From Planctomycetota bacterium (GTDB taxonomy: Bacteria > Planctomycetota > UBA1135 > GCA-002686595), in contig JAJDES010000142.1 in NCBI GenBank assembly GCA_029259675.1, positions 1 to 10,290 on the forward strand: 10,290 nt of DNA. Reading direction: 5' to 3'. This document shows positions 5,561 through 10,290 of the stretch, piece by piece. A model generated the notes under the pieces. That model saw nothing but the letters and a program-made list of their open reading frames with translations, searched no databases and was not told where the DNA came from. Positions within the stretch are counted from its first letter, which is position 1. Every line of letters begins with the position of its first letter. The translations under genes were made by a program, and so were the position numbers.

Positions 5561-7168
5561 ATGACCTCGGGACCTTTCCAACGCTTGGCCCTCGGCATTT
5601 CGCTGGCCTGCATTTTGTGCGCGAGTTGCCACATTCCGTTTTTGCCGGAGCGAAGCAACACGCGTGTTCCCCCGGATGCTCCCTTGGCGAGCGTTTCTCC
5701 GGAAGAGGTTGAGCCGAGTGAGCCGAAAGCTCTTCCAGAAAAGCGGCCGGGAAGACCGCGCATTGGGCTGGTACTCAGCGGCGGGGGCGCGCGCGGCGCC
5801 GCCCACGTCGGGGTGATCGAGATCCTCGAGGAATTGCAGATTCCGGTCGACTTTGTGGTCGGCACGAGCATGGGAGCCATCGTTGGAGGCCTCTACGCAA
5901 GCGGGTATTCACCTGAGGAGATGTCCGCCATCATTCGCGAAGCGGACTGGGCCGAGTTAATGTCGGATGCGCCTCCGCGCAATGAGCTTTGGTTCCGTCG
6001 TCGGCAAGACAACCGGGAGTTCCAGGTCGATCTTGAGTTCGGCTGGAAAGATGGCTCACCGGTACTTCCCCCCGGTTTGATTCTCGGACGCAACGTCGAA
6101 TCGTTTCTCGAGCAGCTCACGTTGCCCGTTGCAGGTGTCGAGAATTTCGATCACTTGCGAATCCCCTACCGCTGCGTCGCAACCGATCTAGCGGATGGTT
6201 CGGCCGTCGTATTCGAAGACGGCAATCTCGCCAAAGCCATCCGCGCCAGCATGTCGCTGCCGGGGATCTTCGCGCCCGTGGAACATGAGGGGCGCATGCT
6301 CGTAGATGGCGGAGCCGTCGACAATATCCCCATCGATGTCGCTCGTAAATTAGGCGCAGATATCGTCATTGCAGTCGACATTTCGACCCCGCTCGGGGAG
6401 GTCGCATCCAACAGTTCGCCGCTGTCTGTCTTTGGCCAGGTCATCGGGATCCTGATGTCCAAAAATCGAGAGAACGCCATGTCCCTCATCACGGACAAGG
6501 ATGTTTCGATCACTCCCGCATTGGGAGACATTTCCGTACTTGCCTTTGACCGCACGGTTGAAGCGATAGAGCTCGGGCGCGACGCGGCTGATGGCGCACG
6601 GTCCCAACTCAAGCCTCTCGGTGTCGAAGAACTCGATTGGAATGACTTCCTTGAGAGTCAGCGTAGACCCGAGCGTAGACCCCTGCGCGTTCGCAACATT
6701 TCTATCGACCGTCAAACACGACTCTCGGCCGCAATCCTGCGCCACTTCTCGGCCCTGCGCGAGGGCGAGCTGCTCGACGCGGACGCGCTCGAAAGAACTC
6801 GGATCCAACTAGGGGGTATCGGCCTGTTCGAAGGAATTGAAGTCGATGTCGTTCCGGTACCCGGGTCAACGGAAGAAGCCGATGTGGTGCTGCGCCCGAT
6901 CGAAAAGTCCTGGGGCCCGAACTACCTGCGTTTCGGGCTGGGAATCAGCAGCGATTGGAGCGGAGACGGTGAGTTTGACTTCGGCTTTCAACACACCTTG
7001 ACCCCATTGAATGAATACGGTGGAGAGTGGCGCAACGAAGTCTTAGTCGGCACACGAACGCGCATCTTCACCGAGCTATATCAGCCATTGGATTCAAAAC
7101 TGCGTTGGTTTGTCGCACCTAACGTCGAATTTTTTTCAAGACAACATCGCGTTTCGCCAAAACGGTGA
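5561..7168 (+). CDS. Patatin-like phospholipase with POTRA and BamA-like barrel (type Vd, PlpD-like), 5' frame of a frameshifted gene
   Basis: The patatin domain (about residues 67-270) has the oxyanion loop SGGGARGAAHVGV (G74-G79), the nucleophile motif GTSMG (Ser103) and the catalytic DGG motif (Asp249), so the Ser-Asp dyad is intact. A POTRA-like domain follows (about 370-450; 'RVRNISIDRQTRLSAAIL', 'GIGLFEGIEVDVVP'), then the first barrel strands. The layout is that of PlpD-type type Vd secretion, where the barrel places a patatin lipase at the cell surface. ATG 5561 gives a neat signal, with CASC at residues 20-23 as an imperfect lipobox; GTG 5522 would add 13 residues. At the T7 run 7130-7136 the frame leaves the barrel and stops at 7168 after about ten unrelated residues. 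The barrel continues in the next frame; together they encode about 775 residues, close to PlpD length. Confidence 0.88.
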   Translation: MTSGPFQRLALGISLACILCASCHIPFLPERSNTRVPPDAPLASVSPEEVEPSEPKALPEKRPGRPRIGLVLSGGGARGAAHVGVIEILEELQIPVDFVVGTSMGAIVGGLYASGYSPEEMSAIIREADWAELMSDAPPRNELWFRRRQDNREFQVDLEFGWKDGSPVLPPGLILGRNVESFLEQLTLPVAGVENFDHLRIPYRCVATDLADGSAVVFEDGNLAKAIRASMSLPGIFAPVEHEGRMLVDGGAVDNIPIDVARKLGADIVIAVDISTPLGEVASNSSPLSVFGQVIGILMSKNRENAMSLITDKDVSITPALGDISVLAFDRTVEAIELGRDAADGARSQLKPLGVEELDWNDFLESQRRPERRPLRVRNISIDRQTRLSAAILRHFSALREGELLDADALERTRIQLGGIGLFEGIEVDVVPVPGSTEEADVVLRPIEKSWGPNYLRFGLGISSDWSGDGEFDFGFQHTLTPLNEYGGEWRNEVLVGTRTRIFTELYQPLDSKLRWFVAPNVEFFSRQHRVSPKR

Positions 7169-7889
7169 AAAAGTCGCCGAAGTGAGCATCGCCGCTTCCC
7201 AATTGGCACTAGGTATTGGAAGGAACTTGGGTTCATGGGGTGAGCTTCGGTCTACATACGGCTGGATTTGGGGCACGGCGCGGCCCGAGATCTCGGCACC
7301 CGGTTTTCTGCCATCCAAGGTGGACGTCTCTGGAAAAATTTGGGCGACGCGACTCCAAATCGACACGCTCGATTCAATCACATTTCCACGCAACGGCGCG
7401 ATCGGCGCCCTGCAATACCAACTCACAAACCAATCGTTATCGGGAACTGGCAGCCTTGGTTCGCTCCAAGGTGAATTGGGCATACCAATGACCTCTGATG
7501 GGCTTACTGTCTATTCGTCCCTCGAGGGAGGGATCACATTGGAGGGTGACGGAGGGCAGGGATCAGAATTTCAACTTGGAGGCTTTCGGCGACTCTCCGG
7601 ACTGTCACCCCGCGAATTGGTCGGCAACCACTACGCGCTCGCAGTCATTCAACCCTACTATCAACTCAGTAGTCGCAGCGGAGTGCTCGGCATGGCCAGC
7701 TATATCGGCGCATCGCTTGAGTACGGTGGATTTTGGCAAGATTCGGGCAACTTCAGCACGAGCGCATTCCTCTTGGGCGGCTCCGCCTACTTAGGCCTAG
7801 ACACATTATTGGGCCCGGTCTTCATCGGGATCGGCATCGCAGAGGGCGGTGAACGCACCGCCTTCGTGTTCATTGGTCCAACATTCTGA
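7110..7889 (+). CDS. C-terminal beta-barrel part of the patatin/BamA-like protein, in the shifted frame
   Basis: The coding part really begins at about 7131, where this frame reads FFQDNIAFRQNGEKVAEV as a natural continuation of 'WFVAPNVEFF' in the upstream frame. The first seven residues given by a TTG start at 7110 are out-of-frame noise. The sequence alternates polar and hydrophobic residues in barrel strands, has Gly/aromatic-rich turns (for example FQLGGFRRLSGLSPREL, the conserved BamA/Omp85 lid-loop-like region), and ends AFVFIGPTF, with the terminal Phe of outer-membrane proteins. No stop codon or other damage is seen over 250 codons, so either the T7 shift is a sequencing or assembly error, a very recent mutation, or it is bypassed. 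It has no start signal of its own and is unlikely to be an independent gene. Confidence 0.8.
   Translation: MSHLTSNFFQDNIAFRQNGEKVAEVSIAASQLALGIGRNLGSWGELRSTYGWIWGTARPEISAPGFLPSKVDVSGKIWATRLQIDTLDSITFPRNGAIGALQYQLTNQSLSGTGSLGSLQGELGIPMTSDGLTVYSSLEGGITLEGDGGQGSEFQLGGFRRLSGLSPRELVGNHYALAVIQPYYQLSSRSGVLGMASYIGASLEYGGFWQDSGNFSTSAFLLGGSAYLGLDTLLGPVFIGIGIAEGGERTAFVFIGPTF
7130..7136 (+). other. T7 run at the frame change
   Basis: Codons in the upstream frame read GAA TTT TTT TCA; the downstream frame reads TTT TTT CAA GAC. Removing one T (T6) joins them exactly. The same result would follow from +1 ribosomal slipping or loss of one U by RNA polymerase slippage. Confidence 0.85.
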
Positions 7890-7890
7890 G

Positions 7891-7990
7891 GCATCGGGTA
7901 GAGAGAACACACGCTTAAGAAGCACTGGCTCCATGCCATCCGGGGTGCGGGAAAGATCGGGTCCTGAGTTCCTACTGGACTGCCCGATGC
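7891..7990 (+). repeat. Inverted repeats across the gap after the barrel gene
   Basis: GCATCGGG (7891-7898), just after the stop codon, is the exact reverse complement of CCCGATGC (7983-7990). A second ATCGGG (7956-7961) pairs with CCCGAT (7983-7988), extended by TCC/GGA (7962-7964/7977-7979) over a 3-nt bulge. The left-hand copies compete for one partner. No T-run follows, so a weak terminator or regulatory structure is the most I would say. Confidence 0.45.
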
Positions 7991-8000
7991 GAGCGAATCG

Positions 8001-8036
8001 TGTCATAATTTGGGTAGTTACCAGCGCCCCAGGAGG
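8001..8036 (+). promoter_or_regulatory. Possible extended -10 and strong ribosome site before the secreted protein gene
   Basis: TGT-CATAAT (8001-8009) fits an extended -10 element, without a recognisable -35. AGGAGG (8031-8036) is a perfect Shine-Dalgarno six nt before ATG 8043, and decides the start over the TTG at 8010. Confidence 0.4.
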
Positions 8037-8042
8037 ATTCCA

Positions 8043-9524
8043 ATGATGCACCATTCGCTAGCGCTCTTTGCGTCCCTGTTCTTGTTCACCGGAACACCGG
8101 GAGCTCAGCCGCAGGTCTTGTTTGACGCCGATTTTGAAGCGGACGACGGTGGCTTCACCGGCGCCTTCACCAACGACTGGGAACACGGCGCGCCCACGAG
8201 TGGTCCCGGCGTAGCACGATCAGGAACGCAGTGTTGGGCGACCAATCTGAGCGGAACCGGAGCTGGCGGTTTCCTGCTCTCACCGTTGATCGACACGACG
8301 GCCGCGGCGGGCTCGGATGGACTCTTACTCACCTGGTGGCAGTACCTCGAAGCGGTTCCGCAATTCGGCTACTACTACGCTTATGTCAAGGTGTCGAATC
8401 CCAGCCACGACGTAGTCCAAAGCGTATTCGGCAGCAGGCTTGAAACTAGCGAGGCTCCGTATCCCGCCGGCTGGCAGCAAATGGCTGTGCGCTTGGGGCC
8501 GGAACTCGCCGTACCTGACCTGCAAATCGAATTCCATTTCGAGGGCGGGCTATCGGACGGCTGGTATGTGGACGATGTGCGCATCGAGACTCTGCACACA
8601 GTGACCGTCGAGAGTGAAGACTTTGAGCTTGCTGACGGAGGCTTCACCGGCGAGCCGCTTTGGGGAAGAGGCACACCGCAAAACTGCTTCAGCTTCCCCA
8701 ACTCAGGTCATATTCCCGCCGGCTCCCTGTGGGGCACCGGACTTATTGACTGCAGCTATCCCGATGACTCCAACAGCTCGCTGGTCTCGCCTACACTGGA
8801 CCTCACGCCTTGGGCGAATCGTCGCGAAGTCTATTTGTTGTGGCGACGTATGGTGGAGACGGAAGCCATCGGAGACGGCGTGCACCACGAAATCAGTTTC
8901 GATGGCGGCACTACTTGGGAGTCATCCTTGGGCGATCATTCGAGAGCCTACACGACCACCTCAATGGTCGGTTTCGGCCAGCGCTTCGATCCGGCGCTCA
9001 CTCCGAGCGTGAAACTGCGCTTTCGCATGAAGTCAGACGGGATTGAAACCGAGGCCGGCGCTTGGATCGACGATTTTGAAATTGCAGTGCCCGAACGCGT
9101 GCTTGGATCAGGCTCCAACCCGCAAGACAGCCTCTTTGTTTCGAGTGGCGCCTTTGAGCTCGGCAGCTCCGTACAACTTGCCATTGACGACCCCGGCGCA
9201 AGCTTTCCGCCCGGCTCGATTGGCCTTTTGTCGATTTCACTTGGTCCCGATTCAGGCCTTCCGAACGGAACACCGATTCCCGGTTGGGGCATGGCGGCAC
9301 CGGGATCCAGCGGTGATTACTTAATCGACTTTACCGGCATCGTGTTCTCAAAGTTCACTTCGTTCTGGTCTCCCGGCACGCCGTCCGTTCTCAACCTCGC
9401 AATTCCGAACGACCCGCTGTTCGCCGATATCGAGCTGTGGCTGCAAGGCGCTCTCATTGATTTCTCGGCTCCCACCGCCCGCGTCGGCCTAACAACCGGA
9501 CTGTTCGAACGCATCAGTTCCTAA
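8043..9524 (+). CDS. Secreted protein with two tandem MAM-like jelly-roll domains and a planctomycete-type C-terminal domain
   Basis: The 493-residue product begins with a signal peptide (MMHHSLALFASLFLFTG, likely cut near PGA/QPQ). Two repeats follow, about residues 28-190 and 190-353. Each opens with DFExxDGGFTG, the starts being exactly 163 codons apart, and each closes with an 'xWxDD(V/F)xI' strand (GWYVDDVRIE; GAWIDDFEIA). This layout resembles MAM/concanavalin-like jelly-roll domains that bind proteins or glycans outside the cell. Residues about 354-493 form a separate domain with IPNDPLFADIELWLQGALID and a TTGL ending; I associate this with many secreted proteins of deep-branching Planctomycetota, perhaps as a surface-sorting or structural module, but its function is unknown. 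The second repeat has two extra Cys (QNC and IDC). No catalytic motif is visible. The strong AGGAGG suggests good translation. Confidence 0.82.
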   Translation: MMHHSLALFASLFLFTGTPGAQPQVLFDADFEADDGGFTGAFTNDWEHGAPTSGPGVARSGTQCWATNLSGTGAGGFLLSPLIDTTAAAGSDGLLLTWWQYLEAVPQFGYYYAYVKVSNPSHDVVQSVFGSRLETSEAPYPAGWQQMAVRLGPELAVPDLQIEFHFEGGLSDGWYVDDVRIETLHTVTVESEDFELADGGFTGEPLWGRGTPQNCFSFPNSGHIPAGSLWGTGLIDCSYPDDSNSSLVSPTLDLTPWANRREVYLLWRRMVETEAIGDGVHHEISFDGGTTWESSLGDHSRAYTTTSMVGFGQRFDPALTPSVKLRFRMKSDGIETEAGAWIDDFEIAVPERVLGSGSNPQDSLFVSSGAFELGSSVQLAIDDPGASFPPGSIGLLSISLGPDSGLPNGTPIPGWGMAAPGSSGDYLIDFTGIVFSKFTSFWSPGTPSVLNLAIPNDPLFADIELWLQGALIDFSAPTARVGLTTGLFERISS

Positions 9525-9721
9525 CAATCGCGGAGTCGTGCAGCTTTCGGCCGTTTCCGTGCATCCCTTGTCAAACGGAATGAACTTGCCTGGAAATCGC
9601 GCTCCCCTTCCGAGTTCCAATTGATTCGCAACCTGCGATTCCCGGTCACGGGTGGTTGAACTCCTTGGCGTGGGAACAAATTGCAAGAACGATTGCGTTT
9701 TGCGGTGCTGCTATTCCTTTT

Positions 9722-9870
9722 GCTTTCGCTTCGGAGTCGGGTCGATCTTTGCGATGCCCATTGCGGTGTGATATAGTGCCAAAACCACCTTCAAGCAGTT
9801 CCGTCTGCGGCTTCAGCGGTTGAAGAACGCTTGATTGTCATTCGGCAGAGACTGCACTCGAAGCGAAAGC
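9722..9870 (+). repeat. Inverted repeat flanking the methyltransferase promoter
   Basis: GCTTTCGCTTCG (9722-9733) is the perfect reverse complement of CGAAGCGAAAGC (9859-9870). With one bulged G (9734) the match extends by AGT/ACT (9735-9737/9856-9858), for 15 pairs. The arms lie about 16 bp upstream of the -35 and about 75 bp into the leader. It may be paired operator sites, or the closing stem of a structured RNA or small element. Confidence 0.65.
9749..9777 (+). promoter_or_regulatory. Sigma-70-type promoter with extended -10
   Basis: TTGCGA (9749-9754) and TATAGT (9772-9777) are separated by 17 nt, and TG at 9769-9770 gives an extended -10. The start point is expected near 9784, which leaves a leader of about 160 nt before the methyltransferase. 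Confidence 0.65.
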
Positions 9871-9874
9871 GTTT

Positions 9875-9950
9875 CGTCATGCAACGCCCCGAAGGCATGA
9901 CGCACTTACGTGCTCGCATAAGAACAACCGCTCGATTAGAACGTCATGCC
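9875..9950 (+). promoter_or_regulatory. Alternative hairpins over the methyltransferase start codon
   Basis: CGTCATGC occurs at 9875-9882 and again at 9942-9949, where it contains the ATG of the next gene. Between them is GCATGACG (9895-9902), complementary to both. The near pairing is 8 bp with a 12-nt loop; the far pairing is 9 bp (9894-9902 with 9942-9950) and would bury the start codon. This is the layout of an on/off translation switch; alternatively the three octamers are DNA sites for a regulator. Further upstream, CTTCAA/TTGAAG (9789-9794/9820-9825) encloses GCAG/CTGC (9795-9798/9805-9808). Confidence 0.5.
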
Positions 9951-10290
9951 CACCCGGCACCGCATCCATTTTCCGCCGCAAAAAGCCACGGACCTCGCTC
10001 AAGATGAAGTTTATTTCTACGTTGTAGAGGATGGCGACCGGATTCGATTACGATTCCACGACTACGCGAGAATCTACGAGCGACCGGGCTTGTACGAGCA
10101 GCTCTTCTACGACCGACTCAAGTGCACTTCGCCGACCAAAGTGGCCGACATCCTGCGCCGAACGGTAGAGGCCAACGGTCAAGACGCAACTGCCCTGCGC
10201 GTTCTGGACCTAGGCGCAGGCAACGGAATGATGGGCGAAGCCCTCAAACGCCAAGGGGTCTCACGGCTTGTGGGCGTCGACATTATCCCA
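9946..10290 (+). CDS. Class I SAM-dependent methyltransferase, N-terminal part (runs off the window)
   Basis: The frame is open for all 115 codons to the window edge. Residues 85-98 or so read RVLDLGAGNGMMGEAL, the glycine-rich motif I that binds S-adenosylmethionine, followed by VGVDIIP with the acidic residue of motif II. Before it is a characteristic segment HDYARIYERPGLYEQLFYDRLKC at about residues 38-62, which I recall from a group of uncharacterised bacterial methyltransferases but cannot name. The substrate is unknown. ATG 9946 is the first possible start because TAG stands in frame at 9937-9939; no Shine-Dalgarno is visible, and the ATG lies inside an inverted-repeat octamer, so translation may be controlled by RNA structure. 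Confidence 0.88.
   Translation, partial: MPTRHRIHFPPQKATDLAQDEVYFYVVEDGDRIRLRFHDYARIYERPGLYEQLFYDRLKCTSPTKVADILRRTVEANGQDATALRVLDLGAGNGMMGEALKRQGVSRLVGVDIIP

Larger units (their letters stand above)
9525..9945 (+). other. 421-bp non-coding region: empty first half, structured promoter and leader in second half
   Basis: From 9525 to about 9720 I see no gene and only a weak pairing CCGTTT/AAACGG (9551-9556/9573-9578), with no T-run. TTGCGGTG occurs twice (9700-9707 and 9761-9768). From 9722 on come a long inverted repeat, a promoter and a leader, given as separate entries. Confidence 0.6.

Noticed and set aside
4924..5880. 318-codon open frame on the minus strand
   Set aside because: It lies antisense to ppk2 and the patatin gene, crosses a non-coding gap and has no recognisable domain; a shadow of coding bias.
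9551..9580. CCGTTT/AAACGG hairpin as terminator of the secreted protein gene
   Set aside because: Only 6 bp with a 16-nt loop and no T-run.
9879..10007. 42-codon frame starting in the methyltransferase leader and overlapping its 5' end
   Set aside because: No ribosome site, composition typical of an out-of-frame reading (Arg, Pro, His), and most of it overlaps the better-supported gene.

Overview
The window (about 57% GC by eye) carries nine genes or gene parts, all on the + strand. They run from the 3' end of a sigma-54 activator to the 5' end of a methyltransferase. The organism is a Gram-negative-type bacterium with an outer membrane, shown by the lipoprotein signals, a POTRA plus beta-barrel protein, and secreted proteins. 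The secreted protein at 8043-9524 ends in a domain with 'IPNDP' followed by 'LQGALIDF' and 'TTGL'. I associate that C-terminal domain with secreted proteins of deep-branching Planctomycetota (Saltatorellus/Engelhardtia-like genomes). The lineage call is an inference from memory, at moderate confidence.

Region 1 (1-2670) looks like a local sigma-54 circuit. The C-terminal part of an AAA+ sigma-54 activator is followed by a dyad of CGGAAG boxes and a near-consensus -24/-12 promoter (GG 569-570, GC 581-582, exactly 10 nt between). Next come a CsbD-like stress protein, a periplasmic protein with about four PRC-barrel-like repeats, and a tiny, very acidic lipoprotein. A terminator with a 12-bp stem and a branched 51-nt loop closes the unit.

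Region 2 (2670-5304) holds an MscS-type mechanosensitive channel, a 62-residue proline-rich protein, a 328-bp non-coding stretch with a 12-bp palindrome, and a polyphosphate kinase 2. With region 1 this reads as an envelope and osmotic stress neighbourhood, though only region 1 has visible evidence of shared transcription.

Region 3 (5305-7889) is a patatin-POTRA-beta-barrel protein of the type Vd (PlpD-like) kind. It is split by a +1 frame change exactly at a T7 run (7130-7136). The barrel continues in the other frame and ends in a terminal Phe, so the downstream half has not decayed visibly.

Region 4 (7890-10290) contains a secreted protein with two tandem MAM-like jelly-roll repeats and a 421-bp non-coding region. 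That region has a good extended -10 promoter, a 12-bp inverted repeat flanking the promoter, and a leader in which an octamer can pair with either of two partners, one of them overlapping the start codon of the next gene. The next gene is a class I SAM-dependent methyltransferase that runs off the window.

The best candidates for something undescribed are the structured methyltransferase leader, the sigma-54 CsbD/PRC-barrel/acidic-lipoprotein operon, and the T7 frameshift in the type Vd protein.
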